Assembly (NCBI GenBank): GCA_003993805.1
Contig: RSEF01000003.1
Span: 40,992,548 to 41,056,547 of the forward strand
Source of the DNA: Himantopus leucocephalus
Taxonomy: Eukaryota; Chordata; Aves; Charadriiformes; Recurvirostridae
DNA length: 64,000 nt
Reading direction: 5' to 3'
Shown here: in pieces, positions 37,036 through 50,175 of the stretch
Numbering within the stretch: position 1 is the stretch's first letter
Layout of the letters: each line of letters begins with the position of its first letter
The notes under the pieces: generated by a model
Databases searched by the model: none
What the model saw: only the letters and a program-made list of their open reading frames with translations
Told to the model about the DNA's origin: nothing
Program-made: the position numbers and the translations under genes

Positions 37036-40000
37036 CAAGGGAAGTGTAGTAACGTTACAGGGAGAACTAGGAAGGAGATTATGAGAAAAGGATAAGGAGT
37101 TGGCTTTTGTGAAGGAAATTTTGAAGGAGGAACAGAAGGGATTGGCCAAAAGAAATTCAGGGTATTAAACTGGCTCCTCAGATGACTGTGTTGAAAAAAG
37201 ACAATGAGAAAGAAAGAGAATTTAGTCTTTGAACTTGGAAAAGAGGGAACGAAAGTATTGAAACGCCATCCAAGGTCATGAGCAGTTAAAGGACATTTAA
37301 AGCAAAAGATGGATACTATGGAAGGCATTATTTAAACCTAATAATGGAATCAAGAATAAACAAACAAATGACAGCTGGGATTGTCACAAATTAAATGAGC
37401 ACAAGATGAGGTTGCCAGAGTGATTTTATTAGCAGAGAAAGATGGGTTAAACTGCAAGAATGAAAAGGAAAGCAGAAAATCTAATCAGTATGAAAGGAAC
37501 TGATATGAAACTCTTGAGTGTTCAGGTGGCTTTGAAGGCAAAATTAAAAATTTAAAGAGAAGAGAGAACTTAAAAAGCACAGAGCTGTAGTATAAACACT
37601 TGTCATCAACATCTTGCTCCACATTGGGCTTAGCCACTTCCTTGTCTGCTTAACATATATGCCATCTCAGGATGGGACTTCTACCCCCATCCTGAGCAAA
37701 GGACAAGGGGAGGGAGAGAAGCAGACGTGGGTACACAGTTCTACACGAGAGGATGACGAGGAGTCCCCTGCGTGTGCTCATGCTGCATCAGTGACCCCCT
37801 GGGGATGTGTGCCCTGCCTGGCCTCCTTATGGCTCAGAGCAGGGATGAGCCACAGTCCACAGCGGCCGTGGCAGAAGGGGAGAGGGAGAAGCCACACAAA
37901 CATTTGGAATGAGGCACGGCAGCCAAGGAAACTTTCGGGTACTGGGATGAGGACTTATGTGGATATTCAAAGGGCAAATAGCTGAATATTACTTGTTCTC
38001 CAAAGTCATAGCATTGAGGTTCAAAGCCTTCTTGCCTGCACGTAACAAGTGGTGTGGGCTGTGGAAGATCCAGCAGTGTATAAGCCTTTTAATGCAGGCT
38101 ATCGCAATTACCTACTTTAAAATTTGTTTTAAAATCTGTCAGCGCGTTGTGCTTTATTGGCCTAAGAATGCAAAGCAAACGTAATACTTTCTATCCAAAA
38201 GTAAAATAAAAGGCTTTAACAATTCTTACAGTTATTTGTATAACCTTTTCAGAAATGCTTTGTTTTCTTTCTTTTGGCCTTTTGTTTACTTTGAGGTTTG
38301 TAGGTTTTGTTATCAGTAGTAACTTTGAAATATAACAAGAAAGTAATTTTTAACAAGCAAACATGAAGTGTTTTACACTTTTGAAGAGTAAATTGTTAAA
38401 GCAAACTTTTGCTTGAACAACACGAAGGGCTAGCTCTTATTAACAAAAGGTCACTTTGGTCTGTGGCGGCTTTGATGCAGATTTAAATGTCACAGTATGA
38501 GAGCTTGTGCTTGCTGCTAACCCAGCTTTCACATTTTTAGTTTTGCACTGTTGTTTTGCAGTAAGGATGGAAATATTTGTGTATGAGAAAGAGACCGTGG
38601 CTAATACTCTGGCCTAAATCCCAAGGAGGGCTAATTAGCCTGTTTGACCACACTGTCACCATGGATGTGTTCATTGACAGCAGCAGTGAGGTAGCTGGAG
38701 GAAGTTTGAGAACTTAAAATGTACATATATACTGTTTCCCAACACCTTTGTGTGTCAGAGATAGGTCTAACTGATGCTAAAGTGACAGTTGCCCATTTTG
38801 GGAAAGGAACACATAAGGGATACACTTGTCTCCCATCACCTTGATCAGTCTTGCTGTCTGAAGAGCCTCATGTTCGTGTTTAATCAAACACAAGAAATGA
38901 GAAATGAGAAAATGTAATTTTGGGACAAGATATTGTTAAACTGAAAATAAACTTAAAACCACTTTTTTTTTCCCCCCTAGCTAGTATTTTAGAAAACATT
39001 TAATAGCTTAAAATATATTTTTCATTTTGTGATTGCAATTTCTGGGTCAATCCAATAACATCCAACGCTTTGAAAATCCAGCTGATAACTAAAGAAGTTG
39101 CTCTGCAGAACCTCTCTGACAAGCTGCCCGAGAAACAACTCCAGCTCATGATGTTATATGAAACAGTATGCAAAAGAAATCCAAAACAAGGGAGAGATTA
39201 AACAGAAGAACAGACAAAAAGAAGGACCTGTTTACTAAAGCTTGCACTTTTCATTTGGGGGTGAAATTCCAATATTTTGAAGCTTTTGTTTTCAGTGGGA
39301 ATGAGGACTGACAATATTTACATTTTCCACAAAAAGGGAATTTATTACAAGAGTTTCTTTGGAAAAACAGGACCGGATCTTTCAGAAACAACACAAAGTC
39401 TTCTCCTGAGCGGCTGTTCTGTAGGATCCACCAGCTGTTTGGGGTGCACATTCCCAAAACTTGCGGCCTCCCAGCCCCAGTGCTGGAAAGATGAGTCCCA
39501 ATTCCCTGAGCCCTGTGCTCCCTCCTGCAAAGATGGTGCCTCTCACGCCACCCACATGAGGGGGGGACACCCTTCCACCACAAACGATGTGGGCAGCTCA
39601 GCAAATCATCCAAACATTGGGCAGACTTAGGAAGGGCCAGAGGGCATTTTACAGCAACCATACAAAATATTTTTATACACCAACTCATGAGCATTTTTCT
39701 TTTGTGACTGCTTACTGTTGTAAAAAAAAAAGTCACATTAATACTGGGATAGCTATTATTTTGCCAAAATCGCAGCAATATTTTCAGTAATTCTGTTGTA
39801 AGTATTGCAACCAACTTCTCTCCTCACCAGACTGCAGACAGAGGCTGTGTAGCCCATCAGTGGCAACTCAGACTTTAGGGTCCAATCGATTCTACTCATG
39901 TGAATGGAAAATTATAGCCAGGAAATTTTGAGTTTTTCTTACACTGCATTGTTTGTGTTCCCGTGTTACTCTCTTCCCCAGGAGGGCCATCAAGCTACTT

Positions 40001-43000
40001 TTTAAAATATACCCTCAAAAGTACCATTTCAGCATGTAAGACTGATTTTGAAATGTAAATAGGTTGTGCGTGTAAAATTTCAGTTTTCTAGTAATGTGGG
40101 AAGCATACATATTTTTGCTCTGCTGGTACGTTTATAAATGCATGGGGACATTCCATTACAAAGTTTTGAAGTGCAATTATTCTACGCAAAATTGTTACCC
40201 ACCGCTTCCTCCCTTCCAAACTAGTCATCTGCAGCTGTAGTAAGTTTAACATTCTCTGAAATTGTGTAAAAATAGAATGATAGCTCCAGTTAATAGTTGA
40301 GCAGTATAGTTCAGTGTGAAGTTTAATATTTTCCTCTCCGTTTTCTACCAATTCATCGCACAAAACAGAAAGTATCTGATTACATGGATTAGCCACTACT
40401 GATTTTCCATTACTTTTTCATAGTTTTTTTTTTTATGATTTTACTTTATGATTGTGCTTTCTTTTTAATATTTTGCTAATCAGTAGTTGCTGAATAATAA
40501 ATTATACCTTTCATATCTTACTTTCATAACGCTTGTTGTCATATGCCTTATCTTTCATGTTTTCATTTGGGGCTATGCTTGATGAAATGTAAAACTTGTC
40601 ATTTTAACATTAAAATTGCTATTTGTAATCAAAGATATATCATAGTCTTTTCAGGACACACTCTAGTCACAACAGTTCAACTGCACTGATGTGCGAAAGT
40701 TGGGATGCCTACCCAATAATATTATCTTACTGTGATAAATAGTGTAAAATTGTTAAGAAGATATTACTGGGGGTTAGAAGTACTTCTACTGGTAAACATG
40801 CTAGAAGAGGGTCTTACTATACAGAAAACTGAATAGACCAAATGGTAAAATGGAGGAGCAAGCCCTGAGGGTGACAGTCTTGCTGTCTTGCAAAAGATGC
40901 CCAGAGCAAGCCAGGTTTGTAGGCTGGGGACCACAGACTGGGTGTCATCCAGCAGGGGCAAGGTCCAGAAACAGCCTCCTCCCTCCCAGTCCGGGACACA
41001 GCAGTGGTTACAAGGATGCAGCTCTGACTTTTTAATTGTCTGTTTGTGGCCCAAGGGCAAACAAATATAAAACTCAGTTGAACTTCCAGTCCGGCCTGGA
41101 TTTTTGCCCCCGTTTGGAATTGCCCCTGAGCCATTCTCTGCTTGGGAAATGGTCCTCACGTTGTTTTTCTGGACTGAATTCAGCAACAAGCTTTTCCCAA
41201 AACCATGCTTTTTGGTCATGTTGACATGAAACAGCTCTGTCAGATGCAAAACATAGGAGAATAGTTCTTGACCCTGCCTGCTGTTCTCCCTAAATATGGG
41301 CACAATATAGCTGCTTTGGCAGAACTGTTGCTGCTGGTATTAGAGTGGTTTTGAATCCTATCCACAGATTATCCCTCAGATTATTTGCTCTTTGAGACCT
41401 AGCTATGTATATGAAGAAGCATGCAGCCCTCTCCTTTGGCTTTCCCTGGGTCTAGTCTCCCAGGACCAACTTTCTGGGAAACTACAAACATCAGGATAAG
41501 ACACAGTATTGTGGTAGGAAAAAAAAAAAATCAGCGCTGCGTTTGTAATGAGCCTGACAAATCTCATCTAAAATTTGAGGCACATGGATTGATACATGGT
41601 ATAATTTTAAGAACTTGTCCAAGGCACCAGGAAATTTTTAAAAGTGTTTCAAGAGGTTTCTGAGAAGCATTTGGCCTCTGTGTTGGCTATGGTTGTCTTT
41701 CATAGTTCTGCAACAGACCCTTCAATCATGGTCAGTGATTCTACTTTTGTATTCCTGTCCATCCTTCAGTCTTATCTGCAGATTCATATGGCAAGTTTTC
41801 ACACAGTGAATACAAATCATCTAAATTAATATCCTAGTTTAAAAATATGCTTTATGATAAAGGATGTGAAAGAATTCACTCTTAGGAGTTGCACTGCAGA
41901 GCAAGAGCGATGCTCCCCATATCCTGTATTTTTATTCTTCTGCTCCAGTCAGGAGTTCTGTTCAAGTATTATCATTAATTTGAAATAAGTGACTGAACTG
42001 GGAAGGTGTATCTAAAGCATATAGATTATTCTCAGTCATTCTAACCAGTATTGCTACATCTGAGCTTGGAAGAATTGGACTCTAGTGAAGTTTTACATAT
42101 GGTTTCATACACATTTCTTGCGGACGGCTGAAAGAAGTGCAAGACCTATTTCTTTGTCTGCTTCTGGCTCCTTTTGCTTCTCTCCACTGAAAGGTGCACA
42201 CAGTGTATAAGCATTGTTTTCCCAACAATTAAAGTGAAGCAATAGATCCTTCACTAGATATATTGCTAACAATTAGTTGGCAGAAGATAGAAAACCTACA
42301 GACTGTACTTGTATGCAGTTCTGTTGGACCTATTTGTCTCACAAAAATAGCACCCCACAAATCATATACAAAGAGATAATGATCAGTCCATAACAAGGGC
42401 GTGGATAATCAAACTTCCACTTTCAGCCAGTGTACAAGATGGAGAGTTTGGACAGCCTTGTTTGTTTAGTAAGTTTGCCAGTAAATGTAGCTAGGATAGA
42501 ATTGTAGTGACCCAAACACAAGGAAAAAAGCCCATTAAGATAATTTTCTGGTCATTGTTGTTCCTGCTATTGGGTAAGCAGGCATCGAATCGACTGGTTT
42601 CCAGCTTGTGGAGTCCTTTGTCCGGTGCAGGGGGGGCGGAAATTGTTAGAGAATTGTTCCCACTGTCTTTTAATGGTTTTCTTAACTTTCTGCAACATAG
42701 GAAAGTTACATAAAGTGTCCTGCAAAGCTGCAAACAGTATGTCTGTGTGCTGTCAGATTCACGCCTACACTTCGCACGCAGGCAGATGTCCTGTTAGGAT
42801 TTTTCTAAAGGCAGTTGCAATTACTTGCCTTGCATTTGTGATGCAAAATGTGTCTGACATTTCTTTCCCCAAGCTGCAGTGTCTGGCTTTGAAACTCCAC
42901 TACTTTACTGGTAAGAAAAAAATAAGGTTGACACAAAGCAAGACAAATGTGCTTCTTCCTTCTACGGTGATTGTAATAGATCTTTCTTGGAAACTCTGTT

Positions 43001-46000
43001 TCTTCATAAAACCAATCTGGCTACTCACAATAACACCCATCTTTAATTAAGGACTTTTACCAAACAATTGGTAGGAAGATGCTAGGTTAAAAAATAAACA
43101 AGCAAACAAACAAAGCCTGTGCTGTCTTCAGAAGGCTATTTTAAATTGAACTGACTAGTGCACTAATCTTCATGCAACTTCCCTTGGGTTTGATCTCAGA
43201 CAAACGGAGGTATACTGTAGGCAATATTCGGACTTGAAAAGTTTTCAAGGATCAGGATTAATTGTTTATTAATTCAAAAACTGAAAAGTTCATCCAAAGA
43301 CTCAGCCAACAGGAGCCACTTTACCTCTGCACATAACTGCCTTTCCCCCGTGGATGGACTATCCTTTGGAAGTGAAATCCGAACATTAAACATTCCCTTC
43401 TGTCAGATTTCCTTTGTATATACATAAATACATGTAATTTCTTTGCTAACAAGGGACAACTCTACTTTCTTTTGCCTAGTACCAAATAAGCACTTTGAAG
43501 ACAAATGTGTCGTGTTGCTTTAGTGAATATCCATGCATATATATCTTTATATTAAACTTTATGAACTAGTCAGACTTATATAAACTCAGTCCCACACAGC
43601 GTTATGTTATTTACATACCTTTCTGCACATCACCTCACTGTGGTATAAAAAGCACAATGAAGTCAGTCTGATGTCCCTCACCTGCTCTGATGGGTGTTGG
43701 AGTTTACACATGAAAATAGATTGCTCCTACACAAAATATTGTCACTGCATACTGTTTTTCCTTCATTTATCCATTAGTAAGGATGCAAGTAGGTCTTTGA
43801 GAACTAAATGAATTTAAGTTACATCAACTTTAATAGACTCAGTGTCAGATTTTGCCCTTGTCTCCTGCTCTAACTTAACTTTAATGAGTATATATGCAAA
43901 AAGAACTTATCTTTTGAGGCCAACAGGAATTTTTTGTTACTTTAGGAGGTGCTGGACTAAACTAACGTGACCAGAACTTGGCTAATATTTTGGTGTTCTG
44001 TATTCTGAGTGATCTCTTAGCAAAGGCTATTTAACGTTTAAATCTTCAGAATTTATTCTGAGGCACACAGAGACTCTGCATGTGAGAGAACTTAACCTTA
44101 ACGGGACTGGAGAAGAAAGCATCCTGTTGTCAGTAATTTAAAATAATCTTTTAATGTAGCAGAAGTTTCACGTTATCTGGAGAAAACACAAATAGAGTTC
44201 CATTATTAAAAAAGACAAAGTCCCCCAAAGTGCTATGGAAATTATGGGCCTAAAAAATCTCATGACTACACTAAGATATTTGTTGAGTGGATATGTGTTG
44301 GCGATAATACATTTGGGTGCATTTGGAAAGGACAATTTAATAGGCATGATGTATCAGGGAATTAATAAACTGAGCCAAGACAATTTAAGTACTTGTAGAC
44401 TAAAATAAATGACTTGGAGAGAAGGAAGGCAAAAACATGTTTAGGAGATATGTTTTCTAGTAATTGTGGGCAAAAAAGGACCATTTTTACCATATTCACT
44501 AAACTCTGATGGTGAGATAAATAAAGTTTAGGAAATTAGAACTAAAAATGTGAGAAAAAAACTGGATGACTAGTGGAAAGTAGTAACTTTTTTTTTCAAT
44601 ATAAACACCAAATTAAGGAACGAAAACCATATTTAAACCACTGCCTGTGGATAGATATTTAGTGCAGTCACTAGGGGAACCTTCAAGTTGGTCAGGTTTC
44701 ATAATGAAATCCCTAGGAAATGGGCTTTCAAAGAACTATCAAAGCTCTTCCTTCACTCAAAGCCACTTTCAAGATTGTCACCTAAGTGCAGTATGGTGAA
44801 CTTTTATATACACATTCAACTGCTCTTAAATAAATTATTTTAACCTCGAATTCAAGAACATTTCCTACGGATGTTTCCTACAGAGCATATGCAGGTAAAG
44901 CAGAAGCATCAAAACCAGCTAATAAGTAGCTGCAATATGAAGTACATAAAAAGTACAGGATATATGGTAGCTCAGGAAAGGACACATTTTGGTATAGGAA
45001 AGAAGGACATGGGTACATGGGACTTTAATTCTATTCTGAGTGAGACATTGTGTTTTATGGCATTGACAGTCTCTTTTGTGAATAGCCAGCCAGGTCTGCC
45101 TCAAAAACTCTTAAAATAGAGTTCAGATCTCTTGCTTAAAATGATAGATAAATGTGAAAATTCTCTGCTTTTAAAGTGTAAGTACCTGATTTCAGTTAAA
45201 AATTTTCAACACTGGAGCCAGTAAAATATTGTCACCTCGTGCTTCAATGAAGGCTACAGTTAAATGAAATTTTGCAGATAGCTATGTAAGAACTTTATCC
45301 TCTTTCTAAAGCACCTAAATGTGAACCAGATTTGAATCAGAAGCTGTGCAACTAAGGTTAGCCCAATCTAATAAAACCTGCTGGAGAGGAAAAGAATATT
45401 AGCATTGGCTTAGCACCATGTTAATAAAAACACATGGCTTGTGGCCAACACGGACCATGGGAAACCTGTGGAACACCATAAAATAAGCCTAAGGATGCAA
45501 CCACGTGGTGACGACTCTTATAGGTGGGTGCATGGAAATTATGCTTTATGTGCAGAAGATACACAGAGGACACAGAAGTCTATTTGATTCTTGGCCGGTT
45601 TCTTTAGAAGAAGCTGCAAACCTTGACAGTGCATCACAATGAACTACTGGGAGAGTAGAGTGCACACCGTTTGTACAGGCAGCATTTTAAGTGGCGCAGA
45701 CCATTGCAGCCATTCCCAACTGCTATCACTCCTACATCCAGCCTTGGCTAAAAGCCATTCAGGAATCCATACATAATTTCTCTACCAGGTAATATTTTTA
45801 GTGATATGGAATGAATATAAAATAATATGGTCCCCGTATTACATTTTTAAAAATTATTTTATCCTGTGAATTTCCTTGCTTTTGACTATTGACATCTTTT
45901 GACAAGTCTGGAATTTCAGTTACAGAAACATTAATGAACTAAATAATTATTTTATGTCAAACAACTCTGCACGTATTTTCTTAACTTTGGAAAATAATAT

Positions 46001-47620
46001 CAATTGTATTGCATTAGGTCGGTGTTTCACATTATTTCTAAATGCTTCTTGGCAAGGTATTGGCTTCTGGTTCTTATCGACTGGCTTTGCATGCCAGGAA
46101 GTCATCATATTATGCCACCTAGAGGTATTCTTTCTGTCCTTGTCATGCTAGATCATACATTGTCAAAATTATCTATGCATTAATCACTGTATTACTCTGC
46201 TCTGTTTTGCCTGATGATGTCTTGGTTGTATAGCAAACTGGATAATCACGATCATATGGAGTTCAGCTGAGCCAGAAACAACAGTGCAGGAAAAGTGCGT
46301 ATTTCTGTTTGCTACGTCTGGTCTGTAGACTGAAAATGAAAACTACACTACTGTTCAGTATATCATCTTAACAAATTGGAAAAGACCTCCAAGAACAGTC
46401 GTCATCTTTTCTCATTTAACCAAAACACATTAACCCAAATCAGAGAAGCCAAGCTGAAAGTGGATAAAACAGGAATGGTCTTCCTCTGTAAAGTGAAGTG
46501 ACACCAGCTTTAGTGAGAGAACAAGTGAACAAAAATGTTCCAAAGCATGTTTCAGCAACAAGAAAGTGAACTTTATGGCAGTTTTACAACCATTTCATAA
46601 TCCTTAAACTTTACATTTAACAATCTTTGTTACACAGCTTTTATATAAAGATTGTGTTCTCTTTTAAGGAAAAACCTTCTTTGAATGGCAAAATTTTCTT
46701 ATGCAGTGGATAAATAACAAAGGAAAGATATTCTTCTTATAAGGAGATTCTGGAAAATAAGAGTATCTAAAAATAAACAAAGATTTCCTGAAAGTCTGCA
46801 GATGGTAAAGAGATGAGTACAAGTACTCATCCAAGCATGAAAAAAAAGAGTTAAGGAACAGCTATTTCCTCCATTTTAATAGTCAGGAAATGGCAACTAC
46901 TTTTTAGAACTTGGGGAGCACCTCCAAAGATAGTGATGAGATATACCCAGCTTTGGGAAAAAAGCAGAGCTTTGTTCTTTGCACAGGAGAGGGGCAACAG
47001 TATGAGCCAGTTGTTATTTTCAGTGTCCAAAGAACTTCACATCTCAGCTAATCACGTTCCGGGCCTGCAACCCAGCCACACGTTTACCTTTTTTTCTGGC
47101 ATCTGCCACTTCCACGCTGGTCAGCGATTTCATGGCAGTTAAATTTAAGCTGGAATGTTCCTGCACAAAAGTTTCAGATTTGGGAATTCAGCATTTCCAA
47201 ACAGTTTTGTAAAAAGGAAAAAACTCCCAATCTACTGCAGCAGTTGCGGTTTTTCCTGGTGTGATACACGTTCAAGCTTGATGTTGGATGCAGATGCAGG
47301 AGGATTACAAGTGTTCTGCTCTGCCACTTAACCTTGGGGGGTTTTATAGTCCACAGAAGAGGAAAGGAAACACAAATTCAGAGCTCTGCTTGCCAGTATT
47401 TGAGGAGAAAAGCTGAATAGATAATTTATAACTAGTATTTTCAGTTCACTTGTATATTCTTGCTGCTTGTGTAATATCCCTGAAGAAAAAAATGACTTCT
47501 AGTCCCTAGTAAATAAATTTATAAAAATGTGCAAACTAGAAACAATTTTTGTAGCATTTTGCTATTTAAATGGTGTTGGATAATGGTAACAATATTCATG
47601 TGTTTCTCTTCTCTTCACAG

Positions 47621-47629
47621 GAAGAGTAC
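47621..47629 (+). other. Candidate 9-base microexon
   Basis: The 9 bases GAAGAGTAC sit between a strong acceptor (TGTTTCTCTTCTCTTCACAG ending at 47620) and a consensus donor GTGAGT at 47630-47635. If in phase 0 they would encode Glu-Glu-Tyr. Neural microexons of 3-27 bases, often in multiples of three, are an established class in vertebrates. There is no evidence here of a host gene, so this is only a candidate. Confidence 0.15.
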
Positions 47630-49843
47630 GTGAGTGCTACAACACAAATATATCTGCCTAATTTTTTAAATATACTCAATTCTTTTTTCAAATATCTCTA
47701 TAAGAAGATTGTAGCGAGTAGCATCTGTGAACATACATTCAGATAAAACCAAGGTAAAGATGTTCTATTCAAGTGTATGGCGGGAGCTGAGGTGAAGGGA
47801 TCAGCCAAGAAGTTAAAGCTGGGAGCAAGAGCATCCTGTGATACAGAAGCAAGTTCTACACTGAGATGTGTCTAAATGTTATCATCTCATTTATTTTTTA
47901 AACTCTAAGCTTTTTCTTCTTACCTAGGGCTTTTGTCATATAATATATATGTTTGTTTGCATGTTTTTACCAGCTGTATATACAGCTACTTAATTTTTAA
48001 CCAAAGCTTAATTTTACTTTGTTGTTTTTCTATGTGCTTTTGGTCTTATCTATCCTTTTGATTGCACAAACAGCACATGATCAGCTTCTGCCATTTGTCA
48101 TGGATACAGGGGTTGTCAGCGTTTGTCATAAAGATGAGGCTCCCAAGGTCCATATGACACCTTGAAAAGATCAGGTGCAGGAGTTTGCTGGTGCTAGCTA
48201 CAGTGCTGAATGCTCATGACTGAAGACCTTCAGTTGAAGAAGCAGTTACCCTTCTCCAAACTTCTATGTAAAATGCTGAAATGTTTCAGCTACCAACAGC
48301 CTTGTCCCTTTTTCTTGGTGGCTTATTTCAGAGTGCTTCATGTGGAGACACAAAAGGGTGGGGGGGGGTATCCCTGCAGCAGCGTGAGGACTGATGTACC
48401 TAGGGTTGTGCTGGGGGCCCGCGCATGTTGTGGAGGCCACGAAAGCCCAGAGGAGGCACCTTGAAGGGCTGGCAAGGATGGGAGCAGGTTGCTCAAGAGA
48501 GTCCTGAGAAATGTTCTTAAATGCTCTCAATGTCCTGCAGAGCTAGCCCAGGGTGCCTAGCTGTAAAGCGGGGTGTATTTTGAATAAGCAAATTCAAAAT
48601 CTACAGCTCAGGGATAGTCCTTGTAACAACAGAAAGCTGGGAATTGCCTCTGGTAAGTCCTACTTTCTAACCTAACTGAGATCCATAAAGCTTTTGCATA
48701 AATGCTTTATTGCTTAAAAGATAGAGTCATAGTGAGGATGTCACCAGCTGAATGTGGCTTCTAGAGCCAAAGCTGACCAAACAAAACCCTTCAGCAAAAT
48801 ATGGGAGGAACACACTGTAAGCCAGAACAAAGTGTGACCTGGTTCAGTATGCGGTCTATGATTGAAGATGTCCCTGGATACATTTAATGAATGCATCCTT
48901 TTCCTGGAAGGAAGTTCAAGTCCTGAGATGAGCAGGTACATTTAAAAAAAAGAGCTGTAAAAATCTGCATATGCCTCCCTCAGATATCAAAAAATTCTTT
49001 TTGTTTTGTTTTTATTTTGTCAGTGAGATACTAATCTGTGCAGTTACTGGCTATTCAGGAGTCAGTAATCAATCAGATAATAAATCAGAGGGAGATTAGA
49101 AAATTGTTTGCTCTTTTGAAACAAACTTCAAGGTTTCCCGTGAGCTATCAATGGTTTAACCAAGTTGCTTGAAAACAGAAAGAAAAGAAAGTGGAAGACT
49201 AAAATACAGTGAGAACTGGATTGTACTCCTGAATCCAACAAACTCCTGTGAAAAGCTGCAGCTTCCTTCCCCCCATGCACACTGCTAGCATCAGANACAG
49301 CTTATGTTTGCAACCGTGGGTAAGGCTTCATGAAGGAACCGTCAGAGACATCACTTGCTTGGCACTGGGATCAGTTTGGCACTGGTCAGAGACCAGAAGT
49401 GAAAGGCGCTGTCAGTCCTAAGAGGAAGTCTGTTCCTGAGATTCACAGATCCCGCAGGTCTGATCGTTTCAGATTATCAATATTTTTCTGCATTGATTCA
49501 TCATTTAAACTTTGAACAGTCTCCTGCTTGTCAGTATCATGTTATAAACCTGTTCTGGTAAAACAAATCAATATTTTGACTGTAAATTTTCAAGCCCTTA
49601 TAACTGTTCAGGGGTAAAGAATTTAAGCTCAGTGTGAAGGTGAGGATTCTTTGCATTGTCAGGTAGGATGCCTTTTTTCAAATTTAAGACCAAATAAGAA
49701 TAGCCTCATCACACTGTGTATCTCTATTAGCTTAGTGCCTCACTGATTACAATAACAGATTTTTTTATTGGAAGCTGCCTCCAAAATAAAAAAGGTTTAT
49801 TAAATATCTTCAAAATATTAAAATTCTGTAATTTTTGAAAGCC

Positions 49844-50175
49844 ACGGAAGTGTCCATTTGTCTTTTGAGTTTTTTATCTTACATTTTCTTGAATATTTCG
49901 AACCACAGATAAATATTGGAATGTCATCCTTTATTCCTTTTAACAAATATTTCTGTCAATTAGGAAAATATTGGCTATGAATGTCACAGTTCTCAGAAAA
50001 GTTGAGACNAACGGAAGTGTCCATTTGTCTTTTGAGTTTTTTATCTTATAGTTTCTTGAATATTTCAAACCACAGATAAATATTGAAATGTCATCCTTTA
50101 TTCCTTTTAAAAAATATTTCTGTCAATTAGAAAAATATTGGCTATGAATGTCACAGTTCTCAGAAAAGTTGAGAC
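49844..50175 (+). repeat. 165-bp direct duplication around a single N
   Basis: Bases 49844-50008 and 50011-50175 are 165-bp copies with 6 substitutions and no indels. The N at 50009 lies between them. The divergence of about 3.6% is higher than for the other N-flanking duplications, so a genuine tandem duplication, or a join of divergent haplotypes or paralogues, is possible here. Confidence 0.95.

Noticed and set aside
38010..38030. B-box-like GGTTCAAAGCC suggesting a tRNA
   Set aside because: No A box at proper spacing and no cloverleaf stems can be drawn.
39251..39814. 187-codon minus-strand open frame
   Set aside because: No recognisable domain, mixed unstructured composition, no splice or promoter context, and overlapping open frames in both strands of the same GC-richer patch. 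It is most likely chance.
40764..41303. 179-codon minus-strand open frame
   Set aside because: Same reasons as the 187-codon frame. No motif or family resemblance is visible.
43631..43645. TATA-like GGTATAAAAAGC as a promoter
   Set aside because: Isolated TATA strings are common in AT-rich DNA. No transcript start, exon or CpG signal accompanies it.
49296..49296. Single N as another unmerged contig overlap
   Set aside because: No direct repeat flanks it. It is treated as an ambiguous base.
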